Made by a program: the position numbers and the translations under genes. Positions 16,790-25,278 of a stretch of 64,000 nt of DNA are shown here, one piece after another. The notes under the pieces were generated by a model. The model was not told the DNA's origin. It saw only the letters and a list, made by a program, of their open reading frames with translations, and did no database searches. Origin of the DNA: Chitinophaga pinensis. GTDB lineage: Bacteria; Bacteroidota; Bacteroidia; Chitinophagales; UBA10324. The DNA is taken from contig CAMDDP010000002.1 of the NCBI GenBank assembly GCA_945892775.1, forward strand, positions 1 through 64,000. Direction: 5' to 3'. Numbering within the stretch: the stretch's first letter is position 1; each line of letters starts with the position of its first letter.

Positions 16790-17194
16790 ATGAAAAAAGA
16801 TATTGATTTTGGAAAAGTTGAAGGCATTGCATTTGCAATTATTCCAGAAAATGAAGGGACTATTGAAGAAGAGTGGAATGTGTATTTGGTGAACCTTAAA
16901 AAAGAATTTATAGAGGGTATTATAATCGCTTCCAGTGGGTATGGATATTTAGATGGTAGAAAAGTAAAAACATCAACATTGCGTCAATTTTTTGATCGTT
17001 TAGAAAGCAATGAATTTATTAAGGTGGAGATGATTGAAAAAGAATTGTTCTCGCTCAATAATGAGTTTTGGATTAGTTTCTGGGTAAATGGAAACATATT
17101 TGATAAGAGATATGTATTTGTAAATGAATCTATTAAGTCAGATTACTTCACTCAAATTCCATTGATTGGAAAAAGAGGTGTGATGATAAAATGA
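16790..17194 (+). CDS. Conserved hypothetical protein of Bacteroidota
   Basis: The 134-residue protein is acidic and soluble, with no signal or membrane segment. It has a repeating beta pattern (AFAIIPENE, EWNVYLVNLKKE, IIASSGYGYLDGR, KTSTLRQFF, NEFWISFWVNG, IPLIGKRGVMI). I recognise it as similar to a small family in Bacteroidota genomes that is sometimes mislabelled as a phenylalanyl-tRNA synthetase subunit. It has nothing of that enzyme. The function is unknown. It lies 43 bp after the serine hydrolase gene. Confidence 0.65.
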   Translation: MKKDIDFGKVEGIAFAIIPENEGTIEEEWNVYLVNLKKEFIEGIIIASSGYGYLDGRKVKTSTLRQFFDRLESNEFIKVEMIEKELFSLNNEFWISFWVNGNIFDKRYVFVNESIKSDYFTQIPLIGKRGVMIK

Positions 17195-17368
17195 ATAGAT
17201 AATATAATGCAAATACAAATTTTAAATGGAATGTTATTTATTATCCCTTAAAGAACTGCGTTGCTTACCGATATTTTTTTTAGGATTTAAAAGTGTTGTT
17301 TTTTATTTCTAATTTTCTTGTTTATTATTGAAGATTATAAATTCAATTTTAAATTATAATTGTAAAAA

Positions 17369-18715
17369 TTGGCTATTGAATATAATTACTTAATTATTGG
17401 TGCGGGACCAGTTGGATTGGCTCATATAAAAGCACTTAAGTTGGCTGGTATTCCTTTCGAAGCTGTTGATGCTGCTGATGATTTAGGTGGAAATTGGCAT
17501 CATGGAGTTTATGAAACGGCTCACATCATTTCTCCAAGAGGGTTGATGGAATATTCGGATTATCCGATGCCAGCAAGCTATCCTGAATTTCCAAGTGGAA
17601 AACAATTGCTATCTTATTACAACGAATATGCTGCCCACTTCGGATTGAGAGAGCATATTACTTTTAATAAAAAAGTAGAATTTGTTTATCCAGCAGAAAA
17701 AAATATTTGGCAGGTTAAATATGTTGATGGTGAAATAAAATTCTATAAAGGAGTTTTAGTTTGTAATGGGCATCATTGGGATAAACGCAATCCGGTTTTT
17801 GAGGGGGCAAATTCTTTCAATGGAATGATTATTCATTCTAAAGATTATAAGAGCCCTGATCAGTTAAAAGGAAAGCATGTGATTGTCGTTGGGGCGGGAA
17901 ACTCTGCTTGTGATGTGGCATCAGAAGCTGCTCGTGTTGGTGCATCTTCTTATATGAGTATAAGAAGTAGTGCTTGGTTTCTTCCTAAATTAGTTGCGGG
18001 GTATCCTCTTTCTCATTTTTCAAAAAACTGGCTTCCACCTTACTTTCAAAAAATGATGTTGAAGTTGGGGTTAAGAATTACTGTAGGTGATTTAACTCGT
18101 TATGGATTACCAAAGCCCGATCATGATGTTTTAACAAAACATCCAACTATTGGAACAGAGGCTTTGCATTATATTAAACATGGAAAGCTTACTCCTAAAC
18201 CTGGAATCAAAAGACTTTTAGGTGATGAGGTTGAGTTTACTGATGGCTCAAAAGTGAAATCGGATTTGATAGTGACCGCTACTGGCTTTCATCTTTCTTA
18301 TCCGTTTTTACCAAAAGAATTGCATCGAACTGATGGGGCTTTTGCTCAAGTTTATGGTAGAAGTATGTTGGCCGATTATAAGGGGCTATATCTAATTGGT
18401 TGGGAGCAAGTAAGGGGCGGAGTTGGGGCATGCGTACCCATTGGCGCCGATGTTTTAGTTGCTCTTTTTAATATGCAAGATAAGTTGAATGTGCCCATCG
18501 GAAGTGTGTTAAAGGAAGCTGGATATGAAATACCTAAGAGCCATTTGATTGGTATGTTTGATTTACTTGATCAACTTAAAAGGATGAAGAAAAAAATACC
18601 TAAACTTTTGAAGATAGGTAAAGTGATGGATAAAAAACATTTAGATTTTCAAAACAAAGTCATTCCATTTCCACAATCAAAAAATAATTCTTTCGCCGAA
18701 CTAATTGTTAATTGA
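17369..18715 (+). CDS. Flavin-containing monooxygenase-like NAD(P)/FAD oxidoreductase
   Basis: The 448-residue enzyme has two dinucleotide-binding sites, GAGPVG (11-16) for FAD and VGAGNSA near 175 for NADPH. Between them is the FMO identifying motif F150-N-G152...H156...Y160. The C-terminal region has ATGFHLSYPFLP, another FMO/BVMO mark. It would use NADPH and oxygen to oxygenate a nucleophilic N, S or carbonyl substrate; the substrate is unknown. The start must be the TTG at 17369: a stop codon lies at 17363-17365 and the FAD motif starts only ten residues in. A strong terminator follows at 18742. Confidence 0.87.
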   Translation: MAIEYNYLIIGAGPVGLAHIKALKLAGIPFEAVDAADDLGGNWHHGVYETAHIISPRGLMEYSDYPMPASYPEFPSGKQLLSYYNEYAAHFGLREHITFNKKVEFVYPAEKNIWQVKYVDGEIKFYKGVLVCNGHHWDKRNPVFEGANSFNGMIIHSKDYKSPDQLKGKHVIVVGAGNSACDVASEAARVGASSYMSIRSSAWFLPKLVAGYPLSHFSKNWLPPYFQKMMLKLGLRITVGDLTRYGLPKPDHDVLTKHPTIGTEALHYIKHGKLTPKPGIKRLLGDEVEFTDGSKVKSDLIVTATGFHLSYPFLPKELHRTDGAFAQVYGRSMLADYKGLYLIGWEQVRGGVGACVPIGADVLVALFNMQDKLNVPIGSVLKEAGYEIPKSHLIGMFDLLDQLKRMKKKIPKLLKIGKVMDKKHLDFQNKVIPFPQSKNNSFAELIVN

Positions 18716-18741
18716 TGTTTTTTTGAAGAATAAGATATAAA

Positions 18742-18776
18742 AAGGCCACCCTTATTTAGAGGGTGGCCTTTATTTT
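18742..18776. terminator. Bidirectional rho-independent terminator between convergent genes
   Basis: A perfect 10-bp GC-rich stem (AAGGCCACCC at 18742-18751 with GGGTGGCCTT at 18761-18770) closes a 9-nt loop. It is followed by TATTTT on the plus side and preceded by an A-run on the other. It ends the monooxygenase transcript and the opposing DUF4139 transcript. Confidence 0.9.
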
Positions 18777-18805
18777 AAACTGAGACTATTTATTTACGAC
18801 TTATC

Positions 18806-20443
18806 TTAAAAACTCGGACAGTAAGCTTTTTTTGATTCTGGGAATTCAACCGTAATCGAAAATTGCATTTTCTTTTCTTCCCCAGGAGTTAGTTTTTGTT
18901 TCCATAGAAGTTTTCCGGTTTCAACATTGTAGGTGCCGCCATCGATATCATCTATTGAAATTTTTATTTCAGCATTTGCTGATATAGGAATTTGTTCTAT
19001 CACATTTAAACTTATCTCAGTTGATTCATTGTTTTTTATTTTGATTTCATAAGTAACAGACTGTCGGTACTTCCCGCCAATAAATTTTTCTTTAGTGAAA
19101 TCTTTTAGCTTTTCACGGGTAAGAATTACATTTTTATCGCGACCAAGTGATAAGTCCATTGTATCATTGGTTTGATTAGCATTGATGTAGCTCTGTCCTA
19201 CATAAGCACCCTGAAAAAATACAGTTACTGAACCAGGTAATAAATTTAGTTTCTCCCAATCGGCAATGTGTGCATTCAAGAAAACATCTTTATCTAGCCT
19301 TGGGATGGAGTAGTAATCGTAAGATGCATCCATTGCGTAATCACCAATATTTACCCGATGTAAATCAGAACCTGATGGAATATTTGAAGATAATTTAATT
19401 TCGAATTCAGTTGAAAGTGTTGATTGAGTTACACTCGTATAAGAAGAGGTAGTTTCATTTTCTCTATATTTTTTATAGGCTCCCGTTACAGTAACATTCA
19501 GCTCTGAAGTTGTTTTTGCAGATGGGGTGTTGTCATTTATTTTATCATAATCATTTAAAGATCCGTTTGAGATATTATTTCCATAGTAATAATCCATAAA
19601 CCAGGTTGCGAATATTGGGCCTGCCGCACCTGCTGAAGGATTCCCAGTGGAAAGTTTGAGCTTTATATCTTTCCAATCCTCACCGGTTGTTTGCCAGATG
19701 GCGGCTTTGTAATTGAGTGTGATGGGGGCATTTACTTTGTCAGCACGAACATCATATTCAGGAGTCCAACCAGCATTGTTAACTAAATAGGTGATATAAA
19801 ATTTTGAAGCAATTGCTTTATCAGATGTAACCTGTACCCAAATCTCCCCTGATGGGGCAGATTTTTTTTGCTGAAAGTCGTAAAGTTGTTGTGTCAATTT
19901 GTTTTTAATTTCATTCAACTTAACTTCTTTTGCTTCTTGTTCCCGCCACTGACTTTTATTGGCAATTGTTTTTTCAATATAGTAATCATGATATTGTTTA
20001 AATACATCGAAGTTCAACCCAGTATTTTGACCGGCAATTTTATTGTTGTCATTAAGCAGATGTGCTTCTAAAATTAAAATATCTTTTTTGTCTTTAATTA
20101 TTGTCAATTGTTTGTTGATTTCTTCAAGTGAGTCATTCCATTTTTTTGTTTCGGCTGAAAGTTGCTCAGCAGCCATGTAATTCAATTTAAATTGTACAGA
20201 TTGAATAATCAATTTTTCGTCCGAATAAATATTTATTGTTTGTTGATTTAAGTTTGTCGGTAGGCCTGTGAATACTACATCTGAGTTTCCTGCCGCTAGT
20301 ATTACGCTAGCTGTTCGGTTCAATTCAGCTCCAGATAAATAAACAGTAGCTGATTTCATATCTGATTTTACTTCTATTTTTTTTTGAGCGAGTGTTGAAA
20401 GTGTAACTGCCAACAACACAAAGCCAAGAATCGTTTTTTTCAT
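18806..20443 (-). CDS. DUF4139 (MuiA-like) exported protein
   Basis: Starting at ATG 20443 gives 545 residues with a clean signal peptide (MKKTILGFVLLAVTLSTLAQ). The frame runs 46 residues further upstream but then overlaps the CoA-binding gene. The N-terminal domain (about 25-125, DUF4140-like) has ATVYLSGAELNRTASVIL. A charged coiled-coil follows (about 125-205). The large C-terminal DUF4139 beta domain contains VNNAGWTPEYDVRAD and WKDIKLKLSTGNP. A linker near 330-350 includes SELNVTVTGAYKKYR. Family members include the so-called mucoidy inhibitor MuiA; the molecular function is unknown. Confidence 0.85.
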   Translation of the reverse strand: MKKTILGFVLLAVTLSTLAQKKIEVKSDMKSATVYLSGAELNRTASVILAAGNSDVVFTGLPTNLNQQTINIYSDEKLIIQSVQFKLNYMAAEQLSAETKKWNDSLEEINKQLTIIKDKKDILILEAHLLNDNNKIAGQNTGLNFDVFKQYHDYYIEKTIANKSQWREQEAKEVKLNEIKNKLTQQLYDFQQKKSAPSGEIWVQVTSDKAIASKFYITYLVNNAGWTPEYDVRADKVNAPITLNYKAAIWQTTGEDWKDIKLKLSTGNPSAGAAGPIFATWFMDYYYGNNISNGSLNDYDKINDNTPSAKTTSELNVTVTGAYKKYRENETTSSYTSVTQSTLSTEFEIKLSSNIPSGSDLHRVNIGDYAMDASYDYYSIPRLDKDVFLNAHIADWEKLNLLPGSVTVFFQGAYVGQSYINANQTNDTMDLSLGRDKNVILTREKLKDFTKEKFIGGKYRQSVTYEIKIKNNESTEISLNVIEQIPISANAEIKISIDDIDGGTYNVETGKLLWKQKLTPGEEKKMQFSITVEFPESKKAYCPSF

Positions 20444-20516
20444 GTTTAAAAGTTTTTTACTTAGAGTTTGACGAAGCTTAATTTCCATAAAATATTTTCT
20501 AATAAAATTTATAACT

Positions 20517-20882
20517 TTAATATTGTTCGGTAGATAATAAAACAAGTGTACAGGAGTTTTCCACTTCAATTTCATTTTCAAGAGCCAATCTTTCTAGGGC
20601 TGGATTTTCAGCGCCTGGATTAAAAATTATTCGCCTTGGTTTCAGTTCAATCAAATCGTTATAATATTCAGTTTGATTTTTAGCGCCAAGATAAATTGTA
20701 ACTGTATCAATAGTTATATTTTTAGGAATTGATTGTAGAATAGAAATCTCATTGACTTTTCCTGCTTTATTGCCAACTAAAATTATTTGGTGTTGGTGAT
20801 TGATTAGGCTATTTGCTGCTCGAAATGAATATCTATTTGGGTTTGATGATGCGCCAAGTACTAATGTTTTTTTTGAATTCAT
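20517..20882 (-). CDS. CoA-binding domain protein (YccU-like)
   Basis: This 121-residue single-domain protein has the Rossmann-type CoA-binding fold, with KTLVLGASSNPNRYSFRAAN at the N-terminus, and RRIIFNPGAENPALERLA and VENSCTLVLLS near the end. It corresponds to CoA_binding_2 proteins such as E. coli YccU, whose role is unknown. It lies 73 bp upstream of the DUF4139 gene on the same strand. The two may be one transcript, but nothing links them functionally. Confidence 0.85.
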   Translation of the reverse strand: MNSKKTLVLGASSNPNRYSFRAANSLINHQHQIILVGNKAGKVNEISILQSIPKNITIDTVTIYLGAKNQTEYYNDLIELKPRRIIFNPGAENPALERLALENEIEVENSCTLVLLSTEQY

Positions 20883-21001
20883 TTGAATTATTTTAATTAG
20901 GGGGTAGCCATTTTAATATGTAAAATATAGCCATAAATGGTGATAACTTAGTGAAAATTGAATTCGTAAACAATGTTGAACCAAAACCCACTAACAATTT
21001 G

Positions 21002-21295
21002 ATGAAAATTTTTACAAACCCTGAACGCATAGCAAGAGAAATAGTTCCCAATTTTAAATGTATTAATTCTGAAGTATTAGATTCTATTGATAGTTGCATG
21101 CAGAGAAAGTTGTCGTTGCAGAGAGCAGCACAAATGTCTCATAATTATTGCTTGAAAGTTAAAATAGTTTTTGTTACAGAAGAAGGAATCAAGGAAGTAG
21201 TTACAACAATATGGGCAGCAACAGAGAACAATGTTATTCTAAAAGGAGGAATTTGTATCCCAGTTTGTTGCATTAAAGAAGTTGTATTGAATTAA
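21002..21295 (+). CDS. Small conserved protein of Bacteroidota, unknown function
   Basis: From ATG 21002 the protein is 97 residues; a GTG at 20951 would give 114. The C-terminal half is the conserved part: LSLQRAAQMSHNYCLKVKIV, then TTIWAATENNVILKGG and IPVCCIKEV. I recognise this pattern (NNY.GKV.I.F...V.TT.WA.TE..V.LK.G..IP...I) as a small Bacteroidota-wide family of unknown function. The conserved block makes it a real gene despite its size. It is convergent with the pyruvate dehydrogenase E2 gene across 21 bp. Confidence 0.65.
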   Translation: MKIFTNPERIAREIVPNFKCINSEVLDSIDSCMQRKLSLQRAAQMSHNYCLKVKIVFVTEEGIKEVVTTIWAATENNVILKGGICIPVCCIKEVVLN

Positions 21296-21316
21296 TTCTT
21301 CTTTTGAAATTATTTA

Positions 21317-22543
21317 TTAAACAAGCATTGTCACTGGGTTCTCTAGGAATCTTTTGAGTGATTGTAAAAATTTTGCTCCTTTAGATCCATCTACCACTCG
21401 ATGGTCGCAACTTAAAGTTACGGTCATGATATTCGCAGATTTGATATTCCCCTTTTCATCAAATAGAGGTACCAGACGAATTTTTCCAATTGCCAGTATA
21501 CAGGCATCAGGCGGGTTAATTATAGCGGTGAATTCATCAATGTCCATCATTCCCAAATTAGAAATGGTAAAAGTGTTTCCCTCCCAATCTGTTGGTTGTA
21601 GTTTTTTTTCTTTCGCCTTTACACCAAATACTTTTGCTTCAGCAGAAATTTCTCTGATTGATTTTTCATCGGCAAATTTTATTACCGGAACCAACAATCC
21701 TTCGTCAACTGCTACTGCCATTCCAATATGTATGTGATGGTTGTATCTGATTTTATCGCCAAGCCATGAAGAATTTACTTGAGGATTTTCACGCAAGGCA
21801 AGGGCTGTTGCTTTAATAATAAAATCATTTATAGAAATTTTTTCCTGTAAGAATTCATTTTTTTGTTTTCGCGCATCCATGGATTTGTCCATGTCGATGT
21901 CCATCTTTAAATAAAAATGTGGAGCGCTAAATTTACTTTCACATAAGCGGCGAGCAATGGCCTTACGCATTTGGGAAACGGCAACTTCATCAAAACTCTC
22001 AGCGCGATTTGCAAGTATTTGTGTGTTTCTTGATTTTCCTGATGTCAGGTAGGCTTCAATATCTTTTTTAATTATTCTTCCTTCACCACCAGTTCCTGCA
22101 ATTTTTGAAATGTTTACACCTGAATCAGCAGCTATTTTTTTTGCAAGTGGCGATGCTTTAACTCTTTCATTTTCTAAGGATTCTGCAACTGGAATTTCTT
22201 TTTCTATGGACGGAACAATGAATTCAGGTTCTACATTTTTACCCACCATTGGTGCTGCTGATGTTATGGTTTGTGAACCTGCAAGCGCAGTTTTGTAATC
22301 TTCGCCTTCTTTACCAATTACTGCAATAACGGTATCCACTGGAATAGCCGTTCCTTTTTCGGCACCTATATAAAGTAAAAAGCCATCTTGAAAACTTTCA
22401 AATTCCATTACGGCTTTATCGGTTTCTATTTCAGCCATCAGATCTCCACTTTTTACTTTATCGCCCACTTTTTTGTGCCAGGCTACAATTACTCCTTCTG
22501 TCATCGTATCACTCATGCGGGGCATTCTTATTACTTCAGCCAT
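21317..22543 (-). CDS. pdhC: Pyruvate dehydrogenase E2, dihydrolipoamide acetyltransferase
   Basis: The 408-residue protein has one lipoyl domain (1-80) with the lipoylated lysine K43 in EIETDKAVMEFES. After a linker comes the peripheral subunit-binding domain (about 128-167, ASPLAKKIAADSGVNISKI). The catalytic acyltransferase domain ends with SCDHRVVDGSKG, where H381 and D385 are catalytic. It passes the acetyl group from E1 to CoA. E1 and E3 are not in the window. A single lipoyl domain and this linker are typical for Bacteroidota PDH E2. A branched-chain or 2-oxoglutarate E2 is less likely, because of the MPRMSDTMTEG start. Confidence 0.9.
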   Translation of the reverse strand: MAEVIRMPRMSDTMTEGVIVAWHKKVGDKVKSGDLMAEIETDKAVMEFESFQDGFLLYIGAEKGTAIPVDTVIAVIGKEGEDYKTALAGSQTITSAAPMVGKNVEPEFIVPSIEKEIPVAESLENERVKASPLAKKIAADSGVNISKIAGTGGEGRIIKKDIEAYLTSGKSRNTQILANRAESFDEVAVSQMRKAIARRLCESKFSAPHFYLKMDIDMDKSMDARKQKNEFLQEKISINDFIIKATALALRENPQVNSSWLGDKIRYNHHIHIGMAVAVDEGLLVPVIKFADEKSIREISAEAKVFGVKAKEKKLQPTDWEGNTFTISNLGMMDIDEFTAIINPPDACILAIGKIRLVPLFDEKGNIKSANIMTVTLSCDHRVVDGSKGAKFLQSLKRFLENPVTMLV

Positions 22544-22594
22544 AATTTATTTAATTGTTCGGAGTCAAAAATAATTGCAAAAAGGAATTACCAA

Positions 22595-24367
22595 TCAGAA
22601 ATCGGCTTCAAGTTTTAAATTGTCTCTTAACTGCTTAAGCAGGGGGTTTTTTTTTGCCATGTGTTCAAACTTTTCTGAAGGTGTGTATGGTCGTTTTTTG
22701 TTGTCAACTTTAGATCGTTCTGCATCTACTTTTACTGTGAGGTTAATTATTTTTTTCTCTAATTGTTTCTTTAAAAAATCAACCATTAATTCTTGTTCTG
22801 CCAATAGTAATTGTTTGTGACTATCGGTGCCAACAACTATTAATATATTATTTTTATTTTCTAAAATAGGGGGATAAATTTTTAATATTTCAGAAACAGA
22901 AAATTTTTTTTCAGCTTGTAAATTTTCAATGTACTTGCTAAGAGCGTATTTTAATTTTTCTTCATCTAATTCGTCGCCAATTATTTTTTCAGAAGGTTTT
23001 TCACTTGTTTTTTCTAATTTTTCATTTGTGGCAGTTGCTTTTAAAGAGCTAAGCGTGGGTATTTTAAAACTTGTTGTTGAAGATGATTCGGCAAAGATTG
23101 GTTTTACAGGAGCTGCTGTAGTAGTTGGCGAAATAGTTTTGTTTTTCTCTTCTTTTTCAGTAGAAATAATTGAGGTGACAATTGGCTTTAGAACTTCTTC
23201 CTTCTTTATTGTGGTAAACTCATTTTTTTTTTTAGTCTCATCAATTGCTTCTTCTGTAAGAACAAGTTTTACCGTACGAAATAAGTAGCATAATTTCATC
23301 AAAGCCAATTCCACACTAAGTCTTTTATTTCGACTTGTGCGGTATTGAATTTCTGATTCGTTAATAATATTAATTGCATTCAATAAAAAAGATACTGGTG
23401 TATAAGCCGCTTGCTCAGTATATCGATTTCGAAGATTAGCTGAGGTTTCGAGTAATTGCAAAGTTTCATTGTCTTTACTCACTAATAAATTACGAATATG
23501 TGAAGCTAATCCACTTAAAAAATTATCGCCTTCAAAGCCTTTTGCTAATATTTCATTGTAGGTGAGTAGGCAATCTGTAATGCTTTCTTGCAAAAAATAA
23601 TCGGTGAAACGAAAGAAATAATCATAATCAAGAATATTTAAATTAGTGAGAACCGCCTGATATGTAATGTTTCTATCAGTGAAAATGCTAATTCGATCAA
23701 ACATGCTAAGTGCATCGCGCAACGCTCCATCTGATTTTTGCGCAATGATGTGCAGTGCATCAGGTTCTGTTTTTATTTCTTCTTTTCTAGAAATATTTAA
23801 TAAGTAATCTGCTGTGTCTTCTGTTCTGATTCTGTTGAAATCGAAAATCTGACAGCGTGATAAAATGGTAGGAATAATTTTGTGTTTCTCAGTAGTAGCT
23901 AGAATAAAAATGGCATAAGGTGGTGGCTCTTCTAGTGTTTTCAGAAAGGCATTGAAAGCCTGATTTGAAAGCATATGGACCTCATCAATGATATAGATTT
24001 TTTTCTTTCCAGCTTGTGGGGCGTATCTTACTTGCTCAATTAACGCTCTTATATCTTCCACACTATTATTTGAAGCGGCATCTAACTCATGCACATTAAA
24101 AGTTGCATTTTGGTTAAATGATTTGCAACTCTCACATTCGTTGCATGCTTCAATTTCTTTAGAATTTTTTTCGCAGTTAATAACTTTTGCTAAAATTCTA
24201 GCACAAGTGGTTTTGCCGACACCCCGAGGACCGCAAAACAAAAATGCCTGCGCCAACTGGTTGTTGCGGATTGCATTTTTTAGGGTTTGCGTTACCTGCG
24301 GCTGACCAATAACATCTTCGAACCTTGCTGGTCTGTACTTGCGCGCCGATACAATGAAATTCTCCAT
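22595..24367 (-). CDS. dnaX: DNA polymerase III subunit gamma/tau
   Basis: The 590-residue clamp-loader ATPase has RKYRPARFEDVIGQ at the N-terminus, Walker A GPRGVGKTT (about 45-53), and a zinc-binding cysteine cluster (CEKN...CNECESC). It also has Walker B with IYIIDEVHMLS and the LKTLEEPP sensor region. Residues beyond about 375 form a low-complexity K/E/S/T-rich linker and a tau-like C-terminal domain. A -7-like box TATATTTG (minus strand, 24375-24382) lies only 8 bp before the ATG, with no good -33 partner. Confidence 0.95.
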   Translation of the reverse strand: MENFIVSARKYRPARFEDVIGQPQVTQTLKNAIRNNQLAQAFLFCGPRGVGKTTCARILAKVINCEKNSKEIEACNECESCKSFNQNATFNVHELDAASNNSVEDIRALIEQVRYAPQAGKKKIYIIDEVHMLSNQAFNAFLKTLEEPPPYAIFILATTEKHKIIPTILSRCQIFDFNRIRTEDTADYLLNISRKEEIKTEPDALHIIAQKSDGALRDALSMFDRISIFTDRNITYQAVLTNLNILDYDYFFRFTDYFLQESITDCLLTYNEILAKGFEGDNFLSGLASHIRNLLVSKDNETLQLLETSANLRNRYTEQAAYTPVSFLLNAINIINESEIQYRTSRNKRLSVELALMKLCYLFRTVKLVLTEEAIDETKKKNEFTTIKKEEVLKPIVTSIISTEKEEKNKTISPTTTAAPVKPIFAESSSTTSFKIPTLSSLKATATNEKLEKTSEKPSEKIIGDELDEEKLKYALSKYIENLQAEKKFSVSEILKIYPPILENKNNILIVVGTDSHKQLLLAEQELMVDFLKKQLEKKIINLTVKVDAERSKVDNKKRPYTPSEKFEHMAKKNPLLKQLRDNLKLEADF

Positions 24368-24556
24368 TAGTAAACAAATATAATAGCGCGATTGGTTGCT
24401 GAATGAATTGTGGAAAAATTTAGTTTGAATTCAATTCATCGCCAGATTCAGAATTTGAATGAACGGCGACAATTCAGTAAAAAAATCAATTCATTTTTTA
24501 AGGAAAGAATCGATATAATTGTTTTATCATCAATCACTTCTATAAAAAAATATTTT

Positions 24557-25273
24557 TTATAATTCTCCTTCTGCGGCGCAAGTCACTCCGAATAGTTTAT
24601 TTATTCTGCTAAAATTCATTTCGAAAGAATTGTATGCACGAAGGATAGAATTAATAATTGGATGAGTTGGTTTTAAAGTTGTTTTTGCTTCTTTTGCTTT
24701 TAATTTCCTTACCAACCAAACCATTGGAAAAATTCCTGCAAAGAGGTAAAATATTTTATATCGCGGAAATTTTGCATTCAACAATAGTTCATTTAAAGTT
24801 TTAGAAGTATAACGACGATAATGACCAAGATAAATATCATGACCACTCCATAAATCCATAAAGGCTGGCACTGTGATAAAGAAATGATTTTTACCTGCAC
24901 AGCGGTTTTTTATTTCATTTAGTATTGCCAAATCATCTTCAATGTGTTCGAGCACATCCATCATTACAACAACTGCATGTTCAATAATGGGAGGTAGGCT
25001 AATAGTTTTTTCTATTTTTTGTCCACTCGTTTCTTTCACTTCGGCTTCGGTGTAATTGATGTCAACTAACCATACTTTATCAATTGTTTCTGGCATTAGC
25101 TTTATTAATTCATACATAAAAAAGCCGGATCCGGATCCTACATCAACTAAAACAACTTTCTTTTTTTGTTCACGATAAATCTTTTTTACAAAGCGGACTA
25201 ACGGCCATTTTTTAGACTGGTAGTACCAATGCGTACCAGGATTAACTCCTGATTCTAATTCTTTTAAATCCAT
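24557..25273 (-). CDS. Class I SAM-dependent methyltransferase
   Basis: The 238-residue protein has the SAM-binding glycine motif VLVDVGSGSGFFMYEL (motif I, about 40-54), an acidic end of strand 2 (LVDINYTEAE) and the post-motif VVVMMDVLEHIEDD. This is the Methyltransf_11/23-type pattern of enzymes that act on small molecules or glycans. The stop is 5 bp downstream of the glycosyltransferase fusion on the same strand, so the pair is probably co-transcribed. A role in modifying a surface glycan or lipid carrier is plausible but unproven. Confidence 0.82.
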   Translation of the reverse strand: MDLKELESGVNPGTHWYYQSKKWPLVRFVKKIYREQKKKVVLVDVGSGSGFFMYELIKLMPETIDKVWLVDINYTEAEVKETSGQKIEKTISLPPIIEHAVVVMMDVLEHIEDDLAILNEIKNRCAGKNHFFITVPAFMDLWSGHDIYLGHYRRYTSKTLNELLLNAKFPRYKIFYLFAGIFPMVWLVRKLKAKEAKTTLKPTHPIINSILRAYNSFEMNFSRINKLFGVTCAAEGEL

Positions 25274-25278
25274 AATTA

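Noticed and set aside
20444-20581. 46-residue N-terminal extension of the DUF4139 protein
   Set aside because: It overlaps the CoA-binding gene and would hide the signal peptide that starts at ATG 20443.
24541-24561. Near-palindrome of A and T runs at the methyltransferase 3' end as a terminator
   Set aside because: The stem has no G-C pairs and spans the stop codon; in DNA this AT-rich such a palindrome is expected by chance.
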